Shown here in pieces: positions 17,068 through 26,432 of a DNA stretch of 64,000 nt. The stretch is from NCBI RefSeq assembly GCF_027563315.1, contig NZ_JAMKBJ010000014.1, forward strand, positions 1 through 64,000, in the 5' to 3' direction. A program made the position numbers and the translations under genes. This DNA comes from Paenisporosarcina quisquiliarum. GTDB taxonomy: Bacteria; Bacillota; Bacilli; Bacillales_A; Planococcaceae. The notes under the pieces were generated by a model. The model made no database searches, was not told the DNA's origin, and worked only from the letters and a program-made list of their open reading frames with translations. Each line of letters opens with the position of its first letter. Position 1 is the first letter of the stretch.

Positions 17068-17457
17068 ATGGAAATGGGGTTTGTCTATATATCATCAATT
17101 GTTGTTGCCATTATTTTTTTGTCCATATCGGTCTTTCAAGTATTCCTTTCGCTTGGTTATCCATTAGGCGAGTATGCAATGGGAGGTCTTTATAAGGTTT
17201 TACCTAAAAAATTACGTATTGTGAGTATAATAAATGCCATTATCCTTTTATTTATGGGCTTTGTTTTTCTACAACACACTGATGTCTTAAATGGTTTAAA
17301 TTTTTTACCTACAAACATATTAGTTTGGGCCATTACAATATTCCTCGGCTTAAATACAATAACAAACCTTATTTCTAAAAGTAAGAAAGAAAGGTTTGTT
17401 ATGACACCATTATCAAGTATCGCTTTTTTCTTATGTTTATTTATAACTTTATCATAA
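17068..17457 (+). CDS. Four-segment membrane protein of unknown function
   Basis: A 129-residue protein with four hydrophobic segments (about 5-28, 50-66, 80-98 and 110-128). The extra-membrane loop carries YPLGEYAMGGLYKVLPKKLR between the first two. I do not recognise the family name, although proteins of this plan occur as uncharacterised membrane proteins in Bacillales. The start is ATG at 17068 after AGGAGG. A terminator follows about 100 bases downstream. Confidence 0.75.
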   Translation: MEMGFVYISSIVVAIIFLSISVFQVFLSLGYPLGEYAMGGLYKVLPKKLRIVSIINAIILLFMGFVFLQHTDVLNGLNFLPTNILVWAITIFLGLNTITNLISKSKKERFVMTPLSSIAFFLCLFITLS

Positions 17458-17563
17458 GAAAAGATACCTGCTAAATGCGATGCTAATTCCACTTGTTAAC
17501 GCGAAGAGAACTCCTGAGAACTCCTGAGAACGCGAATAGACCGAGTAATAAAGCTAATTAGTT

Positions 17564-17597
17564 AAGGAAATCTGCGACCGCAGCTTTCCTTTTTTTC
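17564..17597 (+). terminator. Terminator after the 17.1-kb membrane gene
   Basis: AAGGAAA-CTGCG pairs with CGCAG-TTTCCTT around a very short loop, followed by a run of seven T. Confidence 0.82.
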
Positions 17598-17628
17598 TGG
17601 AAGAAGAAACTTTTCTTTCTTGAACTGC

Positions 17629-18108
17629 TTATGAATTATTAATCGGTAGGACGGTGGAGTGTTTGATTTCACGAAGGACAAGGCTGGTCTGGATGCGTGA
17701 GATGCCCAGTTTGTTCAGTATTCGAATGAACTGTTCAAGTTCGTGCCGGTTTTTGTTAGCCACTTTTAATAAGTAATCGTATTCACCTGTTAGACAATGA
17801 CACTCAAGAACGGCAGGAAGGGCTTCCAAGTTCTTTTCCAATACTTCAAGTTTCTCTGCTTGATGGATGTCGGTGCTGATAAAGATGTAACACAACAAGT
17901 CGAAGCCCAGTTTCTGTTGATCGAGAATCGCGACTTGCCTATTGATGTATCCTTCCATTTCTAAACGTTTAATGCGTGCATGTGTGGCTGGGGGTGACAA
18001 ACTCACCTGCCGACCGAGTTCTGCATTACTAATGTTCGCGTCTCTTTGCAGAATATCGAGAATTTGGATATCAATTGGATCGAGTACTTTGCTAATTAAT
18101 GATTCCAT
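17629..18108 (-). CDS. Lrp/AsnC-family transcriptional regulator
   Basis: A 159-residue Lrp/AsnC regulator. The N-terminal helix-turn-helix (about 10-60) contains DILQRDANISNAELGRQV and LSPPATHARIKRLE. The C-terminal RAM domain contains ALPAVLECHCLTGEYDYLLK and binds an amino acid. It is transcribed divergently from an EamA exporter gene, an arrangement common for amino-acid exporters controlled by their own Lrp protein. The start is ATG at 18108, seven bases after GAGGT. An ATG six codons earlier overlaps that site. Confidence 0.9.
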   Translation of the reverse strand: MESLISKVLDPIDIQILDILQRDANISNAELGRQVSLSPPATHARIKRLEMEGYINRQVAILDQQKLGFDLLCYIFISTDIHQAEKLEVLEKNLEALPAVLECHCLTGEYDYLLKVANKNRHELEQFIRILNKLGISRIQTSLVLREIKHSTVLPINNS

Positions 18109-18292
18109 GTATTTTACCTCTTTCATTTTTATTCTAAAATGGCATGCTTGAGAAGTTGCTGGTGGAATAATATAAAGTAATTACAGTATATTCTTTTGTT
18201 TATTTTGAAATCAACGGATATAGCAAAATAATATATTGTCAAAGCGATGGAGGTGTTAATATTAGCTTAATAGTAAAAGGGGGTTGAATGAC

Positions 18293-19240
18293 TTGCCATA
18301 CATATATTATTCGTTGTTGTTGTTTACAAGTTTGTTATGGGGAGGCAATTTTGTTGTTGGGAAATCATTAGTGGACCATGCTTCTCCTATGACACTGACA
18401 ACACTAAGATGGTTAATTGCAGTCATTTGCCTTATTCCAATTGTGTGGTGGAAAGAAAGAAGTTTGTTGTTAAACCGAAAAGCCATCCTACCACTGGTAT
18501 TAATGGGGGCATCTGGAGTCGTTTTGTTTAATCTTTTTCAATTCCTGTCTTTAGAGTTCACTTCTGCAACAAATGTCGGTTTGATTTCAACCTTTAACAT
18601 GTTTTCCATTGCTTTATTTTCATTCTTGTTTTTAAAAGAGAAAATTAACAAGTTCCAGTTAGGTTCTATGTTTATTTCTTTCATGGGCGTCCTGTTGGTT
18701 CTCACAAAAGGGCATGTTGAAGTGCTGTTTTCCATTGGTTTTAATAAAGGCGACTTATTGATGATGGCTGCGGTATGCATATGGGGTTTGTATTCCGTAA
18801 TCAGTAAGTGGGCGATGAAATATACAACACCTTTGAAAGCGACTTTGTATTCAGGAGTTTTCGGTGTGATCATGTTGATTCCTTTTAATGTTCATGATTT
18901 TACAGTTACAAAAGTGGATGCAACATTTATCCAATCGATTTTATACACAGGTGTCGTATCTACGGTCATCTGTATGTTGTTATGGAACTTGGCCGTTCAA
19001 AAAATAGGTGCCACAACTTCAGGTATTTTCCTGAATTTCAATCCAATCTTCACTGCCATTCTTGCTTATTTTATTCTTGGGGAACGGATGACGTGGATAC
19101 AAGGATTCGGAAGTTTAATTGTCATCACAGGCTGCTTATTGTTCACATATTTTAAAACGAAGCAGGTTCCCGATATACTGCATCTATTTGGAGAAAAGAG
19201 TGTCACTGTCGCTTTCGTTCGAAAACAATTGAAAATGTGA
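18293..19240 (+). CDS. EamA-family (drug/metabolite) transporter
   Basis: A 315-residue transporter with ten membrane segments arranged as two EamA repeats. Repeat one contains SLLWGGNFVVGKSLVDHASP, and repeat two starts near MMAAVCIWGLYSVISKWAM. Such proteins usually export amino acids or metabolites. The neighbour Lrp regulator points to an amino acid, unproven. I choose the TTG at 18293, nine bases after AAAAGGGGG. The TTG at 18284 directly abuts that site. Confidence 0.87.
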   Translation: MPYIYYSLLLFTSLLWGGNFVVGKSLVDHASPMTLTTLRWLIAVICLIPIVWWKERSLLLNRKAILPLVLMGASGVVLFNLFQFLSLEFTSATNVGLISTFNMFSIALFSFLFLKEKINKFQLGSMFISFMGVLLVLTKGHVEVLFSIGFNKGDLLMMAAVCIWGLYSVISKWAMKYTTPLKATLYSGVFGVIMLIPFNVHDFTVTKVDATFIQSILYTGVVSTVICMLLWNLAVQKIGATTSGIFLNFNPIFTAILAYFILGERMTWIQGFGSLIVITGCLLFTYFKTKQVPDILHLFGEKSVTVAFVRKQLKM

Positions 19241-19245
19241 AAAAT

Positions 19246-19286
19246 GAAAACGAACCTAGGTCACATATAGACCCAGGTTCGTTTTC
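19246..19286. terminator. Bidirectional terminator between the EamA gene and pepF
   Basis: GAAAACGAACCT / AGGTTCGTTTTC stem between convergent genes. Confidence 0.88.
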
Positions 19287-19296
19287 TCTATTTCAT

Positions 19297-21117
19297 CTAT
19301 TTAGCTGGAACTGCTTCGATTTCTTCTGTTAATTTCACCAATTCATCAATTAATTCGCCGATGTAGGCAATCGTGTCGCGAAGTGGTTTTTCAGTCGTAA
19401 TATCGACGCCTGCCATTTGAGCAAGTTCAACTGGAGATTTCGTTCCGCCTGCTTGAAGAACTTCCAACCATTCTGCTACAGCTGGTTCGCCTTCTCCCAA
19501 AATACGTTTTGAAACTTGTGTAGATATTGTCAGTCCCGCGCTGTAAGTGTATGGATACAAGCCCATGTAGTAATGAGGTTGACGCATCCACGTTAGTTCA
19601 GCACCTGGCGTGATGTCGACTGCATCTCCCCAGAATTCTTCCAGTACGCCACGTTTGATTTCATTTAGAATACCCGCATTGACGTTTTTCCCAGCATCCA
19701 CTCGATCATATACTTTGCGCTGATAAGCTGCTTCCAGTAAATGTGTCACGAAGTTGTGGTAATAAGTGCGTGCCACAATCGAAGAAATAACCCAACGCTT
19801 GAACTTCGGATCATCCGAGTTCTCAAGCAAATGGTTCGCCATCAGCATTTCATTCATCGTCGATGGTGCTTCAATGAAGTATAGTGATGGGCGAGAGTTA
19901 AAGACATTTTGTTTTTTATGTGCATTGTAGAAATGACCTGCATGTCCGAGTTCATGGGCCAATACAAATACTTCATTCATACGGCTAGACCATGAAATCA
20001 AAATGTAAGGATGAGATCCGTAAGGGCTAGAGCAGAAAGCACCTGTCGACTTTCCTTTGTTTTGTGCAAAGTCGATCCAACGCTCATCAAATGAACGGTT
20101 GACCATGTCCAAATAGTCTTCACCCATAATTGCAAGTGCGTCATTCATGTATTTCTTAGACTCTTCAATCGTGATTTTTGGTTCGTATGATGGATCCAAT
20201 GGAATCTTCAAGTCCGCAAAAGTCATTTCATCTAACCCGTGAACGTCCTGAAGCAATTTCGCATATTTGCGCATATGAGGTGCAAGTTCAGTCATAATCA
20301 AGTCGATTTGACGGTCGAACAACGATTTATCCACTTCTTGACCAAACAATAAGTAGTCAAAGATATTGTCATAGCCACGTAAATCAGATGTTGTTTTTTC
20401 AATCTGTAATTTCATATCGTATGTTTTTGCAGTCGTATGTTGGTAGTTTTTCAGTTGATTTGAAAATGCCTCGAATGCAGCACGACGTACTTCCGTATCC
20501 GTTTCTGCTTCCCAGTCACCTTCAAACAGGACATAACTTAATGGATATTTTTTGCCGTTCACTTCGAAATCTTCGAAAGAGAGGTCAACCATTTTCGTCG
20601 TATTATATAACTCGTAAGGACCACCGAATGAAGAAGAGTATGCGGCCAACGTTTTTTCCACTTCTGGATGAAGCTGATGTGGTTTTTTACGAATGAGTTT
20701 TTCTAGATAGTGACCGAATTCAGTTGAGTTTTTCATTGCGTCTTCCAACACTTCCACCGGTAACTCCAGTAATTCACTATCCACAAACGATAATTTGCTG
20801 CTTAAATTGGCAGAAACTGAACCGAATTTGGCAGAACGCATTTGAGCATCGCTGTCCGTCTGATCTGTGCTGTACGCAAGACTTGCATATGTGCCAAGCG
20901 GAACAAACATTTCATAAATGCTTACATATTCTTTTAATGCTTCTTCAGCAGATTGTGCATCTTTAATCTGACCTTTGAATTGTTGTTGGAAAGCGTCCAC
21001 TTCTTTTTCAAGAGCAGTAAGTGCATCTTGGTAGGCTTCTTCTGATGTGAACAGATCATGTAAATTCCACGTTTCGTCTATTTTGACATCTGAACGTGCT
21101 GGCAAACTTTGAACCAT
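19297..21117 (-). CDS. pepF: Oligoendopeptidase F
   Basis: A 606-residue M3B zinc metallopeptidase that cleaves short peptides in the cytoplasm. The zinc motif is VLAHELGHAGHFYN near residue 387, and the third ligand region is SLYFIEAPSTMNEML. Length is normal for PepF. The start is placed at the ATG at 21117, eight bases after GGGAG. An ATG at 21123 is only two bases from the same site. It is monocistronic. Confidence 0.94.
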   Translation of the reverse strand: MVQSLPARSDVKIDETWNLHDLFTSEEAYQDALTALEKEVDAFQQQFKGQIKDAQSAEEALKEYVSIYEMFVPLGTYASLAYSTDQTDSDAQMRSAKFGSVSANLSSKLSFVDSELLELPVEVLEDAMKNSTEFGHYLEKLIRKKPHQLHPEVEKTLAAYSSSFGGPYELYNTTKMVDLSFEDFEVNGKKYPLSYVLFEGDWEAETDTEVRRAAFEAFSNQLKNYQHTTAKTYDMKLQIEKTTSDLRGYDNIFDYLLFGQEVDKSLFDRQIDLIMTELAPHMRKYAKLLQDVHGLDEMTFADLKIPLDPSYEPKITIEESKKYMNDALAIMGEDYLDMVNRSFDERWIDFAQNKGKSTGAFCSSPYGSHPYILISWSSRMNEVFVLAHELGHAGHFYNAHKKQNVFNSRPSLYFIEAPSTMNEMLMANHLLENSDDPKFKRWVISSIVARTYYHNFVTHLLEAAYQRKVYDRVDAGKNVNAGILNEIKRGVLEEFWGDAVDITPGAELTWMRQPHYYMGLYPYTYSAGLTISTQVSKRILGEGEPAVAEWLEVLQAGGTKSPVELAQMAGVDITTEKPLRDTIAYIGELIDELVKLTEEIEAVPAK

Positions 21118-21526
21118 TTTCATCTCTCCCTTTTATTACGGATGTCGAACTAATAGTAAGTATAGCTGAATTTATTGAAAAATTCACTCTTTTATATGCA
21201 GAATTTAATTAAAATAGTTTAGTTAATTTCTTTGAGATTTTTGATTGTAAAGTGCTGGTCACTGCAGATTAAGTAGTTTTACTTCAAAACCAGAAGAGTT
21301 GTGACTAAGAATTAGCAAGACAACCAAGAAATAAGTTCAAAAAATGTAAAAGAAATTCGGATAGAAGAGGTTCATTTCAATCATCATATAAAGAAATGAT
21401 ATTAATTAGACAATTCTTAATAATTTGCTTTTTAATTCCTTGAGATTTTTGTTTTGACGCACGTATTTACATGTTATAAGATTATCAATACCAAGTAAGT
21501 CTATAAGAATTAGGAGGAATAAAGAT
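21118..21526 (+). promoter_or_regulatory. Promoter region of the cystine transporter operon
   Basis: A 409-base gap. A good sigma-A promoter is TTGACG (21454-21459), 17 bases, TAAGAT (21477-21482). A direct repeat of about 20 bases sharing CTTTGAGATTTTTG / CCTTGAGATTTTTG occurs at 21223-21243 and 21432-21451, and the second copy abuts the -35 box. This may be an operator. No S-box or T-box was recognised. Confidence 0.6.
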
Positions 21527-22351
21527 ATGAAGAAATTAACTACATTATTTGCACTGCTTCTTACAGCAGTTTTCATGTTATCGGCTTGTGGTACTTCGAA
21601 GGACGATAACGCTTCTAAAGATGAGAAGAACACAGGTTCAACCGAAAGTGATCTGTTAGCAAAAGTGCAAGAAGATGGGGAACTATTAGTCGGTACAGAA
21701 GGAACTTACCCTCCGTTTACGTACCATGATGAAAGTGGTAAATTGACAGGGTTTGATGTTGAAATTGCGGAAGAGATTGCTGCACGATTAGGTGTAAAAG
21801 CGAAATTCATGGAAACGCAATGGGATGCAATGTTCGCAGGTCTAGATTCAAAACGTTTTGACATGATTGCCAACCAAGTGGGGATTAAAGAAGAGCGATT
21901 AGTGAAATATGATTTCTCAGAACCATACATTTCTTCTACAGCTGTACTTGTCACACATGCAGATAACAAAGAAGTGAAGAGCTTTGAAGATCTTAAAGGA
22001 TTGAAATCTGGACAATCATTAACAAGTAACTATGCTGAAATCGCTAAATCTTACGGTGCTGAATTAGTAGGCGTTGATGGTTTTAACCAAGCAATCGAAT
22101 TATTGAACTCACAACGTGTAGATGCAACGATTAATGATAAATTATCCGTTTTAGATTTCCAGAAACAAAAACCGGATGCAAAAATTCAAATTGTAGCTGA
22201 AGCAGACGATGTGGCTCAAAGTGGATTGATGTTCCGCAAAGGTAATGAAACATTAGTTGAAGCTGTAAACAAAGCATTGAATGAAATGATTGAAGACGGT
22301 ACGTACGACGATATCTCAGAAAAATGGTTCGGCGAAAATGTTTTGGAATAG
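21527..22351 (+). CDS. tcyA: Amino-acid (probably L-cystine) ABC transporter, substrate-binding lipoprotein
   Basis: A 274-residue family-3 solute-binding protein. The signal peptide ends in the lipobox LSAC (Cys near 21), giving a membrane-anchored lipoprotein. The conserved core [20 protein letters not shown] and the segment [16 protein letters not shown] resemble the cystine receptors TcyA/TcyJ. The order receptor, permease, ATPase with these sizes matches B. subtilis tcyABC. Cystine specificity is inferred; another polar amino acid is possible. ATG follows AGGAGG. Confidence 0.82.
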   Translation: MKKLTTLFALLLTAVFMLSACGTSKDDNASKDEKNTGSTESDLLAKVQEDGELLVGTEGTYPPFTYHDESGKLTGFDVEIAEEIAARLGVKAKFMETQWDAMFAGLDSKRFDMIANQVGIKEERLVKYDFSEPYISSTAVLVTHADNKEVKSFEDLKGLKSGQSLTSNYAEIAKSYGAELVGVDGFNQAIELLNSQRVDATINDKLSVLDFQKQKPDAKIQIVAEADDVAQSGLMFRKGNETLVEAVNKALNEMIEDGTYDDISEKWFGENVLE

Positions 22352-23039
22352 TTTTTCCGTCGACCCTGAAAAAATGGAGCGCTACCTAGATATCGCGCAA
22401 TCTTCCCTCCAGCCTTTGCTGGAGGGTGCTGTTGTATATACGCTTCCATTGTCTCTAATTTCCTTTATATTAGGGCTAGCATTAGCCGTACTGACGGCAT
22501 TGGCAAGAATCTCGACCGTTAAGCCGTTTCAATGGATTGCCCGTTTCTACGTTTCAGCCATTCGCGGTACGCCATTATTGGTACAGTTGTTCATCTTATT
22601 TTATGGATTGGGTTCTGTCGGAATTGTCATAGATCCATTTCCAGCAGCGGTAATCGGGTTTTCTTTGAATGTTGGAGCTTATGCTTCAGAAGTGATTCGT
22701 GCGGCCATTCTCTCTATACCGAAAGGTCAGTGGGAAGCTGCTCATATGATTGGAATGTCCTATTCTCAAACGCTGAAGCGCGTAATTTTGCCTCAAGCAA
22801 CTCGTGTGTCCATTCCACCGCTCTCGAATACGTTCATCAGTTTGGTGAAAGATACATCTTTAGCATCTCTGATTCTCGTAACAGAAATGTTCAGAAGAGC
22901 TCAGGAAATAGCGGCAACCAATTATGAAGTGTTGTTGTTATATACAGAAGTAGCGATTATTTATTGGATTATTTGTTTCTTCCTTTCGCTTATCCAAGGT
23001 CGCTTGGAACATCGCTTCGATCGCTATGTATCGAGATAA
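22338..23039 (+). CDS. tcyB: Amino-acid (probably L-cystine) ABC transporter permease
   Basis: A 233-residue permease of the polar amino acid ABC family, with five membrane segments. The EAA loop that docks the ATPase is [20 protein letters not shown] near residue 150, and [20 protein letters not shown] is the usual HisM-type signature. The chosen ATG at 22338 overlaps the end of tcyA by 14 bases, so translation is probably coupled. The next in-frame ATG at 22374 would also give a plausible protein. Confidence 0.85.
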   Translation: MFWNSFSVDPEKMERYLDIAQSSLQPLLEGAVVYTLPLSLISFILGLALAVLTALARISTVKPFQWIARFYVSAIRGTPLLVQLFILFYGLGSVGIVIDPFPAAVIGFSLNVGAYASEVIRAAILSIPKGQWEAAHMIGMSYSQTLKRVILPQATRVSIPPLSNTFISLVKDTSLASLILVTEMFRRAQEIAATNYEVLLLYTEVAIIYWIICFFLSLIQGRLEHRFDRYVSR

Positions 23040-23065
23040 CTAAAGGATAAAGAAAGGAGTAAGAG

Positions 23066-23800
23066 ATGATTTCAATAAATGGTTTACACAAACAATTTGG
23101 CGACCTTGAAGTGTTAAAAGGAATCGACCTTCAAATCAATAAAGGCGAAGTAATCGTGGTTATCGGACCTTCAGGATCAGGCAAGACGACATTACTTCGA
23201 TGCTTGAATATATTAGAAGTTCCGACTTCAGGTAGCATCACAATCGATGATCAGACGGCAGATTTTTCAAAATCTCTTCCAAAAAGATCAATCGATTTAT
23301 TTAGAAAAAAGTCAGCGATGGTTTTCCAGCACTATAACTTGTTTCCACACATGACGGCCATTCAAAATGTCATGGAAGGTCCTGTTATCGTGAAGAAACT
23401 TTCAAAAGCGGAAGCTCGTAAAAAAGCTGAACAGCTATTAATTAAAGTGGGTCTAGGAGACAAACTGGACTTCTATCCTCACCAACTTTCAGGTGGTCAA
23501 CAGCAACGTGTAGGAATCGCTCGCGCACTCGCACTCGAACCGAAAGTGATGCTGTTTGATGAACCAACTTCAGCACTGGATCCCGAGTTAGTTGGAGAAG
23601 TATTGCAAGTGATGAAAGATTTAGCAGGAGAAGGCATTACAATGGTCGTTGTGACACATGAAATGCGTTTCGCCAACGACGTAGCAGACGAAGTTATCTT
23701 TATGGATCAAGGCAAAATTATCGAACGTAGCAAACCGGTTGACATGTTTACCAATCCAAAAGAAGAACGAACAAAACAATTTTTGAACTTGCTTCAATAA
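23066..23800 (+). CDS. tcyC: Amino-acid (probably L-cystine) ABC transporter ATPase
   Basis: A 244-residue ABC ATPase. Walker A is GPSGSGKTT near 33-41, the Q-loop is [13 protein letters not shown], the signature is LSGGQQQR near 137, Walker B is [13 protein letters not shown], and the switch His is in VVTHEM. It closes the tcyABC-like operon, 26 bases after the permease, with AAAGGAG before its ATG. A terminator follows. Confidence 0.9.
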   Translation: MISINGLHKQFGDLEVLKGIDLQINKGEVIVVIGPSGSGKTTLLRCLNILEVPTSGSITIDDQTADFSKSLPKRSIDLFRKKSAMVFQHYNLFPHMTAIQNVMEGPVIVKKLSKAEARKKAEQLLIKVGLGDKLDFYPHQLSGGQQQRVGIARALALEPKVMLFDEPTSALDPELVGEVLQVMKDLAGEGITMVVVTHEMRFANDVADEVIFMDQGKIIERSKPVDMFTNPKEERTKQFLNLLQ

Positions 23801-23824
23801 TAAATAGATTGATACAACGTATAG

Positions 23825-23858
23825 AGCATCCAATTAAAAATTAGTTGGATGCTTTTTT
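23825..23858 (+). terminator. Terminator of the tcyABC operon
   Basis: AGCATCCAA / TTGGATGCT stem with TTTTTT tail. Confidence 0.88.
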
Positions 23859-23870
23859 ATTGCACCAAAA

Positions 23871-23884
23871 CGAACAAATGTTCG
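23871..23884. promoter_or_regulatory. Consensus LexA/DinR SOS box
   Basis: CGAACAAATGTTCG agrees at every position with the Bacillus SOS box CGAACRNRYGTTCG, and flanking bases extend the palindrome to about 20 bp (23868-23887). It lies between the tcyC terminator and phoA, 192 bases before the phoA start. No recognised SOS gene is adjacent. Confidence 0.6.
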
Positions 23885-23968
23885 TTTAAGTTGTTTTGTT
23901 TTGAATACGAAGAAATCATTTGATTTCAGTAATCTATGTTTCAAATGTTACTAAATGACTTATGTAGA

Positions 23969-24006
23969 TTTACACCGTTTTAATTTACTTTTACTTTGGT
24001 TTAATA
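23969..24006 (+). promoter_or_regulatory. Possible PhoP-box region upstream of phoA
   Basis: TT-starting hexamers TTTACA (23969), TTAATT (23980), TTACTT (23991) and TTAATA (24001), spaced 10-11 bases. They resemble the TT(A/T/C)ACA repeats bound by PhoP. Only the first fits the consensus well, so this is tentative. Confidence 0.3.
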
Positions 24007-24075
24007 GGAGATTAACAATCTTCCTTTATAGTAAACCTTATCGTCATATTAAATTGAATGGTGGAGGTTATTCGG

Positions 24076-25464
24076 ATGCTTAAAAATAAAATAACAAAAA
24101 AGCTAATTCCTGTCTGTGTTGTATCTACTCTTGCATTAGGTGGTTTAGCTGCAACAATTACCAATACTAACGTACAAGCTGCAGAAAATGAAAGAAACAA
24201 TGATAACAGGGAAATTAAAAATGTTATTTTCTTGATCGGCGATGGGATGGGTTCAACCTATACTTCCGGTTATCGTTATTTTAAAGATGATTCGTCAACG
24301 GATGCTGTTGAAAGAACAGTATTCGATAAGTACCTCGTTGGACAACAAATGACTTATCCGGAAGATCCAACACAAAACGTTACAGATTCTGCTTCCGCGG
24401 CAACAGCAATGTCTGCTGGTGTAAAAACCTATAACGCTGCAATTGGGGTAGATAACGATAAATCAAAAGTTAAAACCGTGTTAGAGGCCGCAAAAGAAAA
24501 GGGTAAAGCAACTGGCCTTGTTGCTACATCTGAAATTACCCATGCAACACCAGCTTCATTTGGTGCTCACGATGAAAACCGTAAGAATATGAATGCTATT
24601 GCTGATGACTACTATGATGAATTAGTTAATGGCAAACATAAAATTGATGTCCTTCTGGGTGGGGGTTCCTCAAATTTCGTTCGCCCTGATCGAGATCTTA
24701 CGGAAGAATTCCAAAAATCCGGATTTAGTTATGTAACTAATAAAGAGCAGCTTTCAAAGGATGAAAATGGACAGGTTCTTGGATTGTTTGCATCTGGTGG
24801 TCTTCCTAAAATGATTGATCGTACTGAAGAAGTTCCCTCTCTTCAAGATATGACAACATCAGCAATTCAACGTTTAAGCAAGGACAAAGATGGCTTTTTC
24901 TTAATGGTCGAAGGAAGCCAGGTAGACTGGGCTGGACATGATAATGATATTGTTGGTGCAATGAGTGAAATGGAAGACTTTGAAAAAGCGGCTAAGGCTG
25001 CAATTGAGTATGCTAAGAAGGACAAGCATACACTAGTTGTTATTACAGCTGATCATTCAACTGGCGGATATTCAATTGGTGCAGATGGAAATTATAACTG
25101 GTTCGGTCAACCATTAAAAGCGGCTAAGCGCACACCTGATTTTATGGCAGCTGAAATTGCAAAAGGTGCAGATGTTGAAAAAACATTAAAAACGTATATT
25201 GATCAAAAACTATTAGCATTAACAACCCAAGAAATCCAATCTGTTAAAGATGCTGCAACGACAAAAAAAGTCACTGATATTGACAATGCAATCGAAGAAA
25301 TCTTTAATGAGCGTTCTCATACAGGTTGGACAACTGGCGGTCACACAGGTGAAGACGTACCCGTATATGCCTACGGACCTCACAAAGAACGATTTGTAGG
25401 CCAAATTGATAATACAGATCATGCTAAAATTCTCTTCGATTTGTTAGGTAAAACAAAAAAATAA
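24076..25464 (+). CDS. phoA: Alkaline phosphatase
   Basis: A 462-residue secreted alkaline phosphatase. A signal peptide (about 1-35) has the likely cleavage site VQA-AENE. The metal-binding LIGDGMGSTYTSGYRYF is followed by the nucleophile segment VTDSASAATAMSAG, and the closing metal ligands lie in ITADHSTGGY and HTGEDVPVYAYGP. It releases phosphate outside the membrane during phosphate shortage. The start is ATG at 24076, after GGTGGAGG. It is monocistronic. A weak Pho-box-like series lies upstream, as expected for PhoP control. Confidence 0.93.
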   Translation: MLKNKITKKLIPVCVVSTLALGGLAATITNTNVQAAENERNNDNREIKNVIFLIGDGMGSTYTSGYRYFKDDSSTDAVERTVFDKYLVGQQMTYPEDPTQNVTDSASAATAMSAGVKTYNAAIGVDNDKSKVKTVLEAAKEKGKATGLVATSEITHATPASFGAHDENRKNMNAIADDYYDELVNGKHKIDVLLGGGSSNFVRPDRDLTEEFQKSGFSYVTNKEQLSKDENGQVLGLFASGGLPKMIDRTEEVPSLQDMTTSAIQRLSKDKDGFFLMVEGSQVDWAGHDNDIVGAMSEMEDFEKAAKAAIEYAKKDKHTLVVITADHSTGGYSIGADGNYNWFGQPLKAAKRTPDFMAAEIAKGADVEKTLKTYIDQKLLALTTQEIQSVKDAATTKKVTDIDNAIEEIFNERSHTGWTTGGHTGEDVPVYAYGPHKERFVGQIDNTDHAKILFDLLGKTKK

Positions 25465-25481
25465 ATAACAGATATTATCGA

Positions 25482-25512
25482 AAAAGCCCGTTGCTAAGGC
25501 GGCGGGTTTTTA
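25482..25512 (+). terminator. Terminator of phoA
   Basis: AAGCCCG pairs with CGGGTTT, followed by a T run. Confidence 0.75.
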
Positions 25513-25539
25513 TTATGCAGAATTTTGAGGAGGATTCCT

Positions 25540-26196
25540 ATGAAAAAATTATCATTTTTCTTGATTCTTCTATTAGTTCTTACGGGCTGTTCATCAGTAA
25601 ATAACACCGAGAATAAAGCTGGAGATCAAGTCAAAACAATCGACCAAACTCAAAAAAACCTAAATGTAAAAAAAGATGTATATGTGCCGAATCCGCAAAT
25701 AACGGATGACATTAATCTTGTGACAGTTGGAGAAACCGTTACCGATGACAAAGGAGAACTGACACTAAAATCTTATAAACGTATAAATAAAGCAGTTAAT
25801 ATAGGCGGAATTGAAATGGTTTTAAAAGAAGTGAAGTTGATGCATTTTGTTCCGGATTACAGCATGATTGACTTTTTTCATTCCTATACACATGAAGAAG
25901 AGTTTGATTTTTTAAAAGTAGAAATTGAAGTTAAAAATACATCGGATGAAGACATGAAATTTACACCAGTTGCTTTCGTTAAGACGAGTAATGGTGAGTT
26001 GAAAACTTGGGAAGATGATATTTTTCTCGAAGAATTGAATGGAGAAATACAAAGCAATAATGTTAAAAAAGGTAATATGGGTTTCATTTTAGAAAACACA
26101 AATGACATTAAATCAATTGAAATTCTAACAAGTGATGTTCTTAATAACGTGGACGAAAGTATTGAAAAAGCGAAAACTATAAAAGAGGATATCTAA
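25540..26196 (+). CDS. Lipoprotein of unknown function (possible DUF4352/telokin-like domain)
   Basis: A 218-residue lipoprotein. The hydrophobic signal ends in LVLTGCSS (Cys near 16). From about residue 70 the protein has beta-rich sequence with FLKVEIEVKNTSDEDMKFTP, the pattern of the telokin-like DUF4352 domains found in many Bacillales lipoproteins. No enzymatic motif is seen. The start is ATG at 25540 after GAGGAGG. Single gene with its own terminator. Confidence 0.72.
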   Translation: MKKLSFFLILLLVLTGCSSVNNTENKAGDQVKTIDQTQKNLNVKKDVYVPNPQITDDINLVTVGETVTDDKGELTLKSYKRINKAVNIGGIEMVLKEVKLMHFVPDYSMIDFFHSYTHEEEFDFLKVEIEVKNTSDEDMKFTPVAFVKTSNGELKTWEDDIFLEELNGEIQSNNVKKGNMGFILENTNDIKSIEILTSDVLNNVDESIEKAKTIKEDI

Positions 26197-26214
26197 TTCT
26201 TAGTATTAATAATA

Positions 26215-26258
26215 CGAAAAAGCAGCTTTCTTCACTTGTGGAGGAAACTGCTTTTTCG
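26215..26258. terminator. Terminator after the 25.5-kb lipoprotein gene
   Basis: CGAAAAAGCAG / CTGCTTTTTCG stem, usable in both directions. Confidence 0.85.
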
Positions 26259-26432
26259 ATTTAGTTATGTCCTCCGACTCCTGCCACTCCATAAACAAGA
26301 TATGTCATCCTAAAACCTATTATTGAATTAAGTATCTAATGAAAAGCTGAAAAGAAGGATATGCTACAAGGTGAATTGTTTGAATTTTTCTCGAATTTAG
26401 AATTAAAATGGCTCAAAGGAGGAGTATCCAAC

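Noticed and set aside
17509-17531. Short direct repeat AACTCCTGAG
   Set aside because: Only two copies of about 11 bases with no context; likely slippage.
21118-21526. SAM (S-box) or Cys T-box leader for the cystine transporter
   Set aside because: None of the conserved S-box or T-box blocks could be found in the gap.
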